From NCBI GenBank assembly GCA_002943765.1, contig PQWQ01000046.1:1-64000 (forward strand): a DNA stretch of 64,000 nt. Direction: 5' to 3'. Under the pieces are notes generated by a model that searched no databases, was not told the DNA's origin, and was given only the letters and a program-made list of their open reading frames with translations. How positions within the stretch are numbered: the first letter of the stretch is position 1; each line of letters starts with the position of its first letter. Made by a program: the position numbers and the translations under genes. Source of the stretch: Psoroptes ovis (Eukaryota; Arthropoda; Arachnida; Sarcoptiformes; Psoroptidae). This document shows positions 23,080 to 35,365 of the stretch, one piece after another.

Positions 23080-26000
23080 TCAGATACAAAAACGATGTTC
23101 TTTACCATTTGCAAATAACAAAATGACCAATTTACTGGAAACCCAAACCAATTTAGCCGATTTCAATGGTCCCAATGATCGGACATCTTCGGACATTGGT
23201 GGACATGGCTGTGATTTGACACATCTAGTTTGTGCATTACCAAGCCCAAATAAACCGACCGCTTGTGTAAGCCAAAATGAAATTTTATTCTCTTGACTAC
23301 TGTATGATGCTAAATATTTCCCATCCGGTGAAAATGCGCAACAAGTAATAAGACCATTATGTGCCGACAGTAATTGTGATTTTCCTGTTTTCAATTCATA
23401 AATAGCTAAATTACCAGATTTAGAGCCAACAGCCACACGTTTGGATGACAAACAAAATGTAACATTTTGAAAACGATTCAATGCCGGAAACATTTCGCCT
23501 AATCCTTTATTTTTCAATGCGTTCTGATCTAATGAATACAGTACGATATCGGTCGTTTCAATAATCAAATCATACACATCTTTTTCATGATCATTGATCA
23601 ATAGTTCTAAATTGCGAAGAATTTCAGGTCGAGCACGATACAAAACAGTTTGATGTGGAATTATATTCAATGATGCTTGTTGCTGTTGTTGCAGTGTATT
23701 GTATCGAGTAACTTCTTTGGCCAATGTGGTGATGAATGCAGCGGGACGTGCTTCGGCAATCATTTGTAATGCACAACGAGCCGTACGTGCTGAATCTGCG
23801 GCCGGTGTCAATGGTAAACCAAATTTAAGACTAGGCACCATTGATTGTTCAGTGTCGGTGCTACAACAAAATTCTAGCAGTGCAAGTAAAATTTTCGAAA
23901 CATCTAAATATGGTTCCCACACTACGAAACCACGACCAATCAAATCAATAGCAGCTCGGCGTAATGATGTATGGTATGGCAAAGAATTGGATGGTGGAGC
24001 CAGCAATAAATATGATAATGCTTTACTCGTTTTTCTGGCCAAACTATAATTACCACCACCACCGAATCCATCGATCACCGAGCGTCGACGTATTGGTTGC
24101 ACTGATTGAACATTATTCGGATCTAAACGATTCGTTTGACTACTGGTGGTGGTGGTGGTCGTCAATTTATTTGATTCAATTTCAGTTCCATAAACTGAAC
24201 CGATTACACCCATCAATACAATGGCCGTAGCTTGTCGGCGGCGTCCTTCAGAACCAGATGTACTGAATTTAATGGTCATCGAATGATTCGGTGTTTGCAA
24301 ATCATCACCATCTTCGCTATCATCATTTTCACCGGTATCATCACCATCTAAATATTCATGATGATCACTTTCAGACATTGGAGTAGATGGATTAGTGGAT
24401 GCATGAGCATTGTAATGAGCCTGAACATTTTGTGATGCTGTCGAATTATTATTATTGACAACATTGATTGTCGTATCAGACAATGTATCATCGTAATTCG
24501 GTAGATAATGTGACCATTCTTCAACGATTAATCTTCGTCCTTTGGATCCGATCGATTTCAATTCGGATAACAATAAATCTTGTGCTGCTTGACGAATTTC
24601 AATGCAACGATCTTGCCAACGTCTGGCCAACAAATCAACCAATGGTCTTTTGAGTGATGATGATTTGATTAGATCTGGCATCAGTACACAATGTAATGTA
24701 CCAATCAATTGCCATGCATCATGAATTTGTTGTTGTCGTTGTTTGGCATCATTTTCATTTTCAACAACATTCGTTTCTTTGGCCGATGTATTATTATTGT
24801 TGTTTGAACCAGATGAACTACTTTGTCGACTTAATTTTCTAATCAAACGTCGACGATTAGATTCAAATTTCGACGATGAAAATGAAGCATTGGTCATAAT
24901 CATAAATGAATTTGTTAATGAAATAACTGATAAAAGATGATTGGTGGTCAATGATGTTGATAATTCCCAATGAAAACGAGAAGTAAATTTTCTGGCCATC
25001 TCTTCACATGATTGCAACTCTACGGGTAATGTTGAAGCTATTTTAACACTTTTAGTGCGAACCAATGGCTGCTGCTTTGATGATGCGACGCTGGTTGATG
25101 TTTTTTTGGACAAGTCCAACAATCGATTTAAATATGTTGGTAATAATAATGACATGTGGCCACCTTTGGAAATCATTCCAAAACACACTGGTCGTAATGG
25201 TCGTAAAAGTCCCAATTTCGACTCACAAACTTTATCAAGATCTGCATCTAATCCCCAAGCATATAACAATGACAATAATAATCGTGCAATTTCCATGGGC
25301 ATATGATCATCACTACTGTATAAGGAGCCTAATTTATTTGGATGATCCAAACGACTAGATTGATCACTACCATCACCACCGCTTGTTGATGATGCAGCCG
25401 AATTACGGCGATAAAATCCCACACTTATATCACCAGATACATTTTTGAAGCCAACAGATTCAGCTTTGGCTTGAATTTTTTGTGCAGCACTTTCGGCTGT
25501 GTCTTTCATTTTGGCCAATAAACCTGAGAATTTATTCGATTCAGTTGAACATGCTAATTCGGAAAAACGTTTATATTCAACGTTCGATGTTAAACCTGTT
25601 GATTCCATTGTATTTGGTGAAAGTAGATCATATTCTTCACTTAATAATTGCACAATCAATGCCTCAACATCGAAAAATAAAATATGACTTTCTTGATCCT
25701 TAGGATTTGTACGTAATCCTTGTATCAACAGAGGATTAGTTCTTGAACGAATAGACGCATCAATCACATCTTGTCGTTGTTTTTGTAAATGTTCACTGAT
25801 ATTATGCAAACCACGAACAGCAGCTTGACGAATAGCGGCAAGATTTCTGTGTCGTAAGCCACGAAATAAATGTACGGCTGGATTAACGAAACGATCACCA
25901 ACCGTATTCATGGTGGCACCATCACAAGAATTCAAAACATCTTCGGCTGCCATCCCATGGAGGACTCGATCCAAATGACCAGTTTCCATTTGCCATAAAT

Positions 26001-28306
26001 AAACTGAGCCATCAATGCAACCGACAACCAGAAAATCTTCATTCGGACGCCATTTGATTGTTGTGATTGGAAATAAATGACGACTAGCAAGCATTAAACA
26101 TCGACGTTCTTTCAACGATAATAATGCCACCGAATGATCGGATGCAACTGAACAAACACAATTCAATACACGTACATTACAATCCTTTGGTGGTGCAAAT
26201 AATTGCGTAATTTCGCCTGCATGAACAGGAAAACGATGTAATAATATACCATTGAATATGTCCCATAAACAAACAGAAAAATCAACACCACCCGATACCA
26301 AATGTGATGCATCGTAACGTTCTTCTAAATGATGTGGATATAGCAATGTATTGACACGTCCAGAATGACCACAAAGCACCTGATGATGTGGCCAATCTTC
26401 ATATGCTAAATGTTTGCCTAACAGTAGCTGTAACATGATTGTTTGATTAGCTGAAACAATTATGATGTTACCATCTTCACGGCCACAAACCAGACGACCT
26501 AATGCTGGTATATAGACGGAGGATGTTATCTTGAAATCATTTCTATGGTGATCTTCATCTAATTTTTTCAACAGAACATCAATAATACCACATGGTAAAT
26601 TTTTCAATTCTTTCCATGCGTTCGACAATGATTCGGATATGTTTGGTTCGATTTTCGCTATTCGCTGTTCACGTTGATCAGCGATAGTGTTGGCAGCAGT
26701 CAATTTCCATATTGAAACACAACCATTTGAATTACCACCGAGTACCATTGAAGTTGGAATGTTTGCCATTTTGCCATCATCTGGCTGATTTTGTGTGATA
26801 TTACAGAAATAAATAGCTGGTGGACATAGTAATCTCTTGGTGGTGAAAAAAAATTCAAAGAAATATTACGAATGTGAATCAGGAAAACCAAAAAACTCAC
26901 TTCATTATTTTTGGTCACCAAAATTGCATACAAAATCGGTTGATTCGATGTATTTAAATTATGAAATTCACTATTATCAGGTATACAACTATTCAATGAA
27001 ATTCAATCGATTAGTATTTTACAACATTAAACATGGACAGGAGAAAAAAAATGTTAAATTAAAAGTGAAAAAAATAGATGGATTATTATTAATTTTTAAA
27101 GAAATTTACCTCTTCAAAGCTTTGCCTTTTAGTTTACTTAAGATTGATAAATGTTAGTATGAAAAAATTATTAAAAGCATATCAAAAATGAGAGCTTATT
27201 AATTCGTGATTCGCGAGATTAGCTTTAGAATACATACTTGACAGGTAATTTATAAAGAAATGATTGACCAATATCATTCCAAACAATAACACGATCAGTA
27301 GACAGAAATTGTCCACCTTGCCAACGTTCACCACGATTATTTTCAACAGTACAAAGTAATGCAAAATCACCAACATCATAAATTTGCCAATGTTTTGTCG
27401 ATATAATCAACAATGTACGTTGATTATATGAACAACATGTCAATTGCAGTGCATTTCTACAACGAATCGGTTTCGATTCATTTTCATAGATTGGTTCTAA
27501 TGATCGTTTTTCATGACCGCTCAACGTCCATACTTTCATTATGCCGGCAATCGAAAGACCAATAATCACATCATCTAAATGAATACAAATCATGTTGATT
27601 AACGATTCATTCGATTCAATTCAAATTTAATCAAGAGAAAACCTTGTGTTTTCGGTGATCGAAGAACATGAATGGCTGAAATCCAATCTGGATTCAATTT
27701 GGAATTTAATGTAAACAAAGTTTCCAATGTTAAACCATCGATAATGAGAATCTCTGAATAATAACCATTACAAAAGAATCGAACATCATCATTATTCATT
27801 ATGTATGTTTGAATATTGGTATGAATATTTTGATGTTTTACAGTTTCAATACAACGACCATCACTTAGATCCCATAATGCCATTTCTCTGTAACAAAAAA
27901 TTCAAAAATAAATGTTCAAAGATTCAAATGAATCAATGTATGAATAAACAAACCCAGATTCTGATGAACTAACAAAATGCATTATATCAGCTTGTTGTTT
28001 GCCATTGGCTAAACATAAAACGGCTAATGAATGACCAAACAGTAGACTTCGAGGTGTTAACTAAAATGAAATCAACAGAAACACTTTTAAATCAATTCAT
28101 TTTGAAAATCGAAATTTTAAATGGCACCAAACCTTTTCAGCATCAGATGAATAATCCCAAATACAAATTTGTCCATCATTACAACCGGTTATAATTGATT
28201 TATAATCATTTGTAATGATTATTGTCGATATACAATGAGTCGGTGATTTTGAACCCCATAATGTGATCGGTACGATTAATTGATTTGATAAATTCGAGAC
28301 GGTCAT
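23080..28306 (-). CDS. WDR7: WDR7 / rabconnectin-3 beta, 7 exons
   Basis: WD-repeat partner of rabconnectin-3 alpha (DMXL), acting in V-ATPase assembly and synaptic or endosomal vesicle acidification. Exons 28306-28133, 28060-27954, 27887-27643, 27574-27238, 27136-27110 (27 nt), 26988-26901 and 26835-23080 join in frame to 1577 residues (human about 1490). Landmarks follow human order: THCIST and TGCNDGQICIWD, WDLSDGRCIE, GIMKVW, VCGREDGNI, SGGVDFSVCLWD, SVASDHSVALLSL, ASRHLFPI, KWRPNEDFLVVGC, LLARRWQDRC, RRRQATAIVLMGVIG, IDLIGRGFVVWEPY, and C-terminal GKEHRF. N- and C-terminal WD40 propellers flank an acidic, Ser/Asn-rich linker. Exons 5-7 restore the linker ending CPPAIYF before the second group of WD repeats. 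The micro-exon is supported by a GKAL match to the human GKAV segment. Confidence 0.95.
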
Positions 28307-28593
28307 TTTTCACATTGTATTCATCGAAAATCTTGATTTAATAAATATAAAATCGTTATTCAATGAACATATAAACAAATTTGAATTCAAATTTGATAAA
28401 ACAAAAAAATAATTGACAGCAAACAATATGAGTTGATTGGGATTTTGTAAACATCAATTGATTTCGTTCATTTTCTATCAATAGATGGAGTTTGATGAAA
28501 TTAAAAGGTCAAGGGTTTAACTGAACGGTGCACGCAGCCGTAGAAACAAGATGTGTTGAAATAGTCACTAATAATAATAAAAAAATTTGTTTT
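28307..28593. promoter_or_regulatory. WDR7 upstream region
   Basis: AT-rich sequence between the WDR7 ATG (minus) and the tRNA-Glu gene. It probably holds the WDR7 promoter and 5' UTR; no clear TATA box is visible. Confidence 0.4.
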
Positions 28594-28694
28594 CTCCGAT
28601 GCCGGGAATCGAACCCGGACCGCCTGGGGACTTTTGAAAATTGTCAACTGTAATCAGTGAAAGCCAGAAATCCTAACCATTAGACCACATCGGA
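28594..28694 (-). tRNA. tRNA-Glu (TTC) with a 29-nt intron
   Basis: The reverse strand folds as a full cloverleaf. The 7-bp acceptor stem is TCCGATG/CATCGGA with discriminator G, and the D arm is GTCT...GGAT. The anticodon stem is TCTGG/CCAGG with loop CTTTCAC (anticodon TTC), and the T arm is CCGGG-TTCGATT-CCCGG. Both internal promoter boxes are present (A box TGGTCTAATGG, B box GGTTCGATTCC). Exon 1 is 28694-28658 and exon 2 is 28628-28594. The 29 nt between them (28657-28629) sit exactly after position 37, the canonical nuclear tRNA intron site. The mature length is 72 nt with the discriminator. Confidence 0.93.
28629..28657 (-). other. Intron of tRNA-Glu
   Basis: 29-nt insertion between A37 and C38. 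Removing it restores a perfect five-pair anticodon stem (one G-T pair), which supports an intron rather than a pseudogene. Confidence 0.88.
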
Positions 28695-28885
28695 TCTTCT
28701 TACTATGTTAAAGGGATTCTATAATTTTAATGGAAAACAAGCACTAATATTTCAAATTAACATAATTAATTGGAATTTCTGTGGTCTAAATCAAAAGAAA
28801 ACACCTAAATGTAAAAAAAATCATATCAAAGATCAAAGAGTTGTAAGAGGTTCAATTGAAAAATAATTAGATTATCAAGAAATAT

Positions 28886-28902
28886 GCTGCCATCTATCGG
28901 TG
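28886..28902. promoter_or_regulatory. CTCF-like motif between tRNA-Glu/WDR7 and SND1
   Basis: GCTGCCATCTATCGGTG contains GCCATCTATCGG, which fits the metazoan CTCF core GCCMYCTRKYGG at every position. It lies between a tRNA gene and two divergent protein genes, a plausible insulator site. The match is by memory of the consensus and is inference only. Confidence 0.35.
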
Positions 28903-29228
28903 ACCGGTCTGAACTGAAATAAAAAAGCACATATGTGAATGTGTGCAATGCCACATCATCATCATCATCATCAACAGCAACAGCAGCAGTGAAACACTGT
29001 GAGAACATTGACCTATTCACACAGACATGTGTTTTTTAAAAAATTTGAAATAAATAAAAAAAACACTCATAGCATCCGCAAGCCAACTCAGCATATTTTT
29101 ATATTAATGCTTTCATATATTTTTTGAATCACGTTGTTTTGTGTATGTTTATATTTTGTTAGATTGATTTTTGAGGAATTAAAATTTTTAAGAAAATTTA
29201 AATATTTGGAAAAATTTAAACGAAAAAA

Positions 29229-32059
29229 ATGTCGCAAACACTTCAACAGGCTATCGTTAAATCGGTGAGACATTGATTAACAGATATTTTGGTGAATAAG
29301 AATTGACTTTGATTTGTTCAATTTGATCAGGTACAATCGGGTGATTCGATAATAATTCGTAGCCAACCGAAAGGTGGTCCACCACCTGAAAAGCAAATAA
29401 ATTTAGCATATTTAATGGCACCGAAAATATCACGTAAACTGCCTGATGGAACATATACAGCTGATGAACCGTTTGCATGGGAATCAAGAGAATTTTTACG
29501 TAAAAAACTTGTCGGAAAAGTTATTCAATTTCGTATTGAATACAAGGTACCGTTCGGTGGTAATCAACGTGAATGTGCTACAGTGTTTTTGGCTGGCGAA
29601 AATATTAATGAAACATTGGTCAATGAAGGTTTGGTGGATGTGGTTAAACGATCACAGAATAAAGATAATCCAGATGTCATAAAGTTGATTGAATTAGAAG
29701 TGGCAAAAAGTCAATCATGCAAAGGTAAATGGAACAATTCGGCACCAGCAATCAAACGTAATATTGTACAAGATTTTGAAAATGCACAATCATTTGTTGG
29801 GAAATATTTGGATGGTATTGTTGAACATGTTCGTGATGGATCGACATTGAAAATCGGTTTATTTTTACCTTCGAATGATAAATCGACGATCATTTATCAA
29901 ATGGCAATGATCGTATTGAGCGGTGTACGCTGTCCACAAACCAATGAACCATTTGGTGAAGAGGCAAGATTTTTCACCGAATCTCGTTTACTACAACGCG
30001 ATGTCAAAGTACATATCGAACAAATTAATCCAAATGGTAACACTGTCGTTGCATCAGTTACATTTATGGATCGTGATATTGTCGAATATCTTTTACGTGA
30101 AGGTTATGCTAAATGTATTGATCGTACATTAGGTTTGACAAAAGATCCAAAAAAACTGAGACAATTAGAAGCAGAAGCTAAAAGTAAAAAGATAAGATTA
30201 TGGAAAGATTTCAAAGAAACTGCTCGTACAGCCACTTCGAATGTAATGAATTTCGATGCTAAAGTATTGGAAATTGCTAGTGCTGATTCAATTGTCATAC
30301 AACATAATGATACGAAAGAAATAAAGAAAATATTTTTAGCATCTATTCGTGCACCAAGATTAGTGAATGAAGAAGGTCAAACAATAATAACATCAGGTGA
30401 AAATAAAAAACAATTTCGTCCATTATATGACATTCCATTTATGTTTGAAGCACGTGAATTTTTGCGTAAAAAATTGATTGGTAAAACAGTGAAAATACGT
30501 ATTGATTATGTTCAACCTAAAACGGAAAATTTCCCAGAAAAAGTTTGTTGTACGGTCACCACTGGTGATGGTCAAAATATTGCCGAACAATTAGTGTTGA
30601 ATGGCTTAGCAACAGTCGTTAAATATCGACAAGATGATGATCAACGTGCATTAGATTATGATTCATATTTGGCGGCCGAACAAAAAGCACAAAAAGCTAA
30701 TAAAGGATTGCATTCAAACAAAGCTGATGCTGGCATGGTACGCATTGCTGATCTATCTGTCGATTTGACTAAAGCAAAATCAATGGCACCATTTTTGACA
30801 CGTTCGACCGGTATTCGTCGTGAAGCTGTCGTCGAATACGTGTTTCCATCATCAACTAAGCTCAAAGTTTATATTCCTAAAGAAAGTTGTTTGATTAATC
30901 TGGTGTTATCCGGAGTGAATACTCCAAAACCTAATGATGCCATGTTGAATGAAGCTGTACAACATGTACGGCTACGTGTATTACAACGTGATGTTCATAT
31001 TGAAATCGAAAGTGTGGACAAAATTGGCAATTACATTGGATCAGTTTATTATGATAAAACACATAGTCTAGCGTTGGACTTGGTAAGAAATGGTTTATTA
31101 TCAGTTAGAGAATATAATAAAAATATGGAATTGAATAATGCTGAACAAGAAGCGAAAACAGCAAGACGTGGTATTTGGAAAGATTACAAAGAAGAAGTGA
31201 TGGCCGATAATATCGATGAAATTGATTTGGATGGTGATAATGATACTGCAAATGCTGCTGCTGCAGTTGATGATATTGCGCTACGTAAACGTGTGATAAT
31301 TACAAATTTGGCCAAAGATTTTACCAGCTTTCATGCTCAACAAGTTAAAGATGGCCCCGAAATTGAAACAATGCTTCAACGATTACGACAAGAGGCTTTG
31401 TCTAATCCACCAATAGCTGGTTCATATAAACCGAAAAAAGGTGATCTTGTTATGGCCAAATTCAGTGAAGATGGTTTATGGTATCGTGCACGTGTGGAAA
31501 AAACAATAAATGCAAATGAAACACAAGTGATTTATATTGATTATGGTAATCGTGAAACATTGGACAATAAAAATATTGCCACATTGCCATTGGGCAATTT
31601 TGCAAGCATTCCAGCAGCAGCTAAGGAGTATTCATTTGCATTCGTATTTCCTGATACGGATGATGAATTCAATGATGAAGCGAGAGCCGTATTCATGGAT
31701 ATGACGGCTAATAAAACACTTTTATTGAAAGCCGAATACAAAGATGCTAATGGCCTAGAGGCGGCCACATTATTAGATGAAACGGATAAAAAAGATATTA
31801 TCCTACAAATGGTCAAAGATGGATGGCTTTTTGTCGATACCAAAACACGCCGAGATCGACGTTTATTGAAAAAAATCAATGAATATAAAGAAGCGCAAGA
31901 ATATGCCAAAAAGAATGGGGTAATTCATTCATTTTGAATTTTATTTGATTTAATCATTTACCTTTCTCTCATTCATTCAATTCTTAACAGCTAAATCTAT
32001 GGCAATATGGTGATGTGACACCGGATGATGCCAAAGAATTTGGTTATCCAACACATTAA
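29229..32059 (+). CDS. SND1: Tudor-SN / SND1 (staphylococcal nuclease domain protein), 3 exons
   Basis: Multifunctional RNA-binding nuclease and RISC-associated protein. Exon 1 is 29229-29264 (12 codons), exon 2 is 29331-31919 and exon 3 is 31991-32059; together 897 residues (human 910). The first residues after the splice (SGDSIIIRSQPKGGPPPEKQ) match the conserved N-terminus. Four SN-like domains are seen, with motifs such as REFLRKKL (twice), TESRLLQRDV and RRGIWKDY. A Tudor domain spans about 705-765 (KGDLVMAKF, GLWYRARVE, YIDYGNRE), followed by the split fifth SN domain. The C-terminal exon restores LWQYGD...EFGYP, the family end. The frame from 29415 alone would miss both ends. AATAAA occurs near 32230. 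Confidence 0.96.
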
Positions 32060-32294
32060 ATATATTAATCTGGAATTTTCATATTTGAAACACTCGAAAT
32101 ATGTGCGAATTGGAAAATTGCAATTTTAAATATTTTTTAATTTTTTTTTTTAAATGATGATGTTATATTTTCATATATCAAAGAAAAACAAGAGAAGAAT
32201 CATTTGCCTATAAATTGAATTATTTTAATGAAATAAATAATTAAATATTAATTCTTCATTCATTGATTCATTTTTTCGAATGTTATTTTTAATT

Positions 32295-32469
32295 TACAGG
32301 ATTTCAAAGTTTTAATTCGTGATTTTAAAATTGATTTTCATAGTTTTAAAAGTGAATTTCGTAATTTCACCCGTTTAAAATTGTATTCAAAACTACGAAA
32401 ATTAACTTGAAAACTATGAAAATTAATTTTAAAACTCTGAATTAAAACTTTAAAACGCGAAACCCTGTA
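32295..32469. mobile_element. ~175-bp TA-flanked foldback MITE (second family)
   Basis: The two ends are inverted copies: CAGGATTTC...AAAGTTTTAATTC on the left and GAATTAAAACTTTAAAACGCGAAACCCTG on the right, each flanked by TA. The arms stay similar for about 85 bp and contain 21-bp sub-repeats (GTTTTAAAATTGATTTTCATA and variants). The left arm lacks a 7-bp GCGTTTT present in the right. No coding capacity. It lies about 110 bp upstream of the ATG of the SMYD4-like gene. Confidence 0.8.
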
Positions 32470-32579
32470 ATAATTGATTAGCATTGATTTTTGTTGGAAT
32501 ATATAAATTAGTATCGAAATTATTAATGCGAAACATTAATTCAAAGTTTATTTTGTGTGCGTTTGATTAAATAGTGAAA

Positions 32580-35129
32580 ATGTCGACAGTATCAAAATTA
32601 TATTCGAAAATACGAAAATATTGTGACAAAGTTGGTTATGATCATCAAAATCAAAATAAAATTAATGATGATTCATTTGGTCATTTGAGTCGAACATCAC
32701 AACAAATTGATTTCGTTTTAAATGAATTCAATTTGGCTGAAGAATATGAAAATTCATTCGTGAAAATTATTAAAAATGAATTGAATGAAAAACAAAAATC
32801 GATAGACAAAGCATTGCATTATAAACAATGTCATATACTTTTCAAGAATTTGATCGATATATCGTTTATTGACAAAGCAATGGACAACATTAATATGGCC
32901 ATCATTCATATGCCAATAGTGGACAACAATGGTCATGATAATGATTATCAAATGCAGCAGCTGTTTTCATTACGATCATCATTACATCTTAAACAAATGA
33001 ATTATGATCATTGTTTAACTGATTTAGATCATGCATTAAATATACGTCTGTCATGCACATTGATTGAACGTAAAATTGAAATTTTAAAACGTATGCAACG
33101 TTTCCATGAAGCATTCAATGTGTTGACCGCTATTATCAATCAAAATGATCATCAAACCACATTGTCCATAGATAAATTGGATAAATTGAAAAAACTTCGT
33201 AAACAATTAAAACAATCATTCAAAGATGATGATCGAGATGGACAACTGATTCAAGAATCGAAAGATGATATTGATCAATTGTTTGATATTAAAATCGATC
33301 GACGTGTTAAAATTGTACGAAAACAATGTGAACGTTATGATTTTCAAGCTCAAACAGAGATCGAATCAAATACAGAAATAATTAATGAACAAGCAATGAT
33401 CATTACATTGTCATATGAATTTCGATTTGATTATTGTCACAATTGTTATAAGAATGTTACCAACATATTTTGGCCATGTCATAATTGTGTTGAGATTGTA
33501 TTTTGTAGCAAAAAATGTGCCAATGATGCATGGCAAAAATTTCATCAATTTGAATGTGGTTTAATATCGTTTATGTGCGACAATCTTTGTTCACAATCAA
33601 TCACAGTGTACAGAGATTTTTTTCAATTAATTAATTTTGATACAGACACATTCTATGATCAGGTTAGCTTTGTTGTTGTTTTATATTTTAATCATTAATT
33701 GATTCATGATTTAAATGAATCATTTCTTTAGTTGAAAACATTTTCATTAGAAACCTGTTGGCAGCAACTAGTCGAAAATGATGGCACAAAAAATTTGACC
33801 CTTAAAGATGTACAACAATGGTTTTTTTATTATCGTCGTGAACTACATAATCGTATCGTTAAGCGTAAACCATTGAGACATTCGACCGAATTATGTAATG
33901 CCATCATATTATTTATGATTTATTGTTTTAAAATGAAAATCAATTTAGATAAATTGGACAAACAAAATGTGATTGATTTCATTGAAAATTTTGCCATTTC
34001 ACTGGTACAAACACAAATTAATGAATATAGTTGGCAGCAGCAGCAGAAACAAAATTCGACTAAAGATAAACTTGAACCGATTGCAACATTTCAATGCTTG
34101 TTCGGTTCACAATTGAATCATGGTTGCGAGCCGAATGCAGAATGGATATTTGATGGGAAAAAATTTATGATAAAAACAATAAAACACATTCAAACAAATG
34201 AATCGATTCGAATATCATATGGCTTACCTAAAGATTATCCATTACTTAAACGACAAAGACAGTTGCAAAATTTTTATTTGATGTGCGATTGTAAACGATG
34301 TTTGAATGAAATTGAAAATTATTATTTTGCCATTCGATGTGATTATTGTAATGGACCAATACCGTTCGATATGAATGAATTTGCCAATAATTGGTGCATT
34401 ATTTGTGAACAACAATATCATGACAGTAAATCAATAATGATGACCATTGAACAACAATTTAAAATTGTACAAAGATCATTGTGTCTGGTCAGTTGTTTAA
34501 CAGATGATGATAGACGATTAACATTGGAAACAATTGAAAAAATGATGAGTTCATTGGCTGGTTATTTATATTTGAAATCAAAATTATTTATTCGTTTAGT
34601 GTTGAAATTATGTGACTATTATGTGGACAATGAATCATGGACCAATGCTATCGAATGGTATCAATGGTTTGTCAAAGTGGCCAATATACATTTGTCTGCG
34701 ATTGACAATGATAATGATTTAGTTCATTACAATCAATTAGATAAATGGACAAATGTTTTCTTAAATTATTTAGAACAGAAAAAATATTCATATTCATTTG
34801 GTGAAACATTTTCCACTGTTGATGATTATGTTCAAACATTACAATGCTTATTGAATGAACAACAAAAACTGTTAAAAACATTATCAACAAATACAAATCG
34901 AATTAATATGGATGTAATTGATGCATTACAAATGAAAAATATTATCATTTGTTTAGAACAAAATCTAAAAGATGCAATGGATAGATTCATGACCATTTTG
35001 AATGGAATCAATCGTATGAACTTGACAGATGAACAAATTGGCCATGATGATGATGATGATGAAAAATTACGATCAAACCAACAAATTCGTTATTATGAGC
35101 TAAGTACCAGTTTAGAAAGCTTGTCATAA
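32580..35129 (+). CDS. SMYD4: SMYD4-like SET/MYND protein, 2 exons
   Basis: Putative lysine methyltransferase of the SMYD4 branch. Exons 32580-33662 and 33732-35129 join in frame (CAG/TTG) to 826 residues, close to human SMYD4 (804). The N-terminal region has TPR-like helices (for example SLRSSLHLKQMNYDHCLTDL). A MYND zinc finger spans about 286-328 (CHNC, PCHNC, CSKKC, H...C spacing). The SET domain is split by the MYND, as in SMYD proteins, with NHGCEPN at about 490-496, RISYG, and a post-SET CDCKRC zinc site. A C-terminal helical region follows. The open frame begins at a GTG at 32574; the ATG at 32580 is the first true start. Catalytic activity is inferred. Confidence 0.9.
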
Positions 35130-35365
35130 TTGATTATTATATTCACAATTGATCAAAATTAAAATTTTTTTTTTCATTTTCAAATTTTGCTCCTTTTGAT
35201 TTTTGTTTTTTTTTGTGTACTGTTCATAAAGTATGTGCGCGATGTTGCACGAAGAACCCTGCTGGGTTATAATAGATTATTAGGTGTAAATAGGCAACTC
35301 ATTGATTAATTTGAATTAAATTGTTAGATAATAATTCAAATTTTCATTCTTTTGATCATTTGACA
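35130..35365 (+). promoter_or_regulatory. Intergenic gap and 5' region of the GT49 gene
   Basis: 236 bp between two codirectional genes. It contains a less AT-rich patch (35230-35270) with two short hairpins, GTGC-GCGATGTT-GCAC and AACCC-TGCT-GGGTT. Presumably promoter/leader of the GT49 gene and terminator region of the SMYD4-like gene. Confidence 0.4.

Noticed and set aside
23699..25703. Several plus-strand ORFs inside WDR7
   Set aside because: Antisense shadows of a well-conserved coding exon.
32574..32579. GTG as start of the SMYD4-like gene
   Set aside because: A non-ATG start is not needed; an ATG follows two codons later.
35321..35365. TTG start of the GT49 gene
   Set aside because: The first ATG at 35366 precedes the membrane helix and has an acceptable context.
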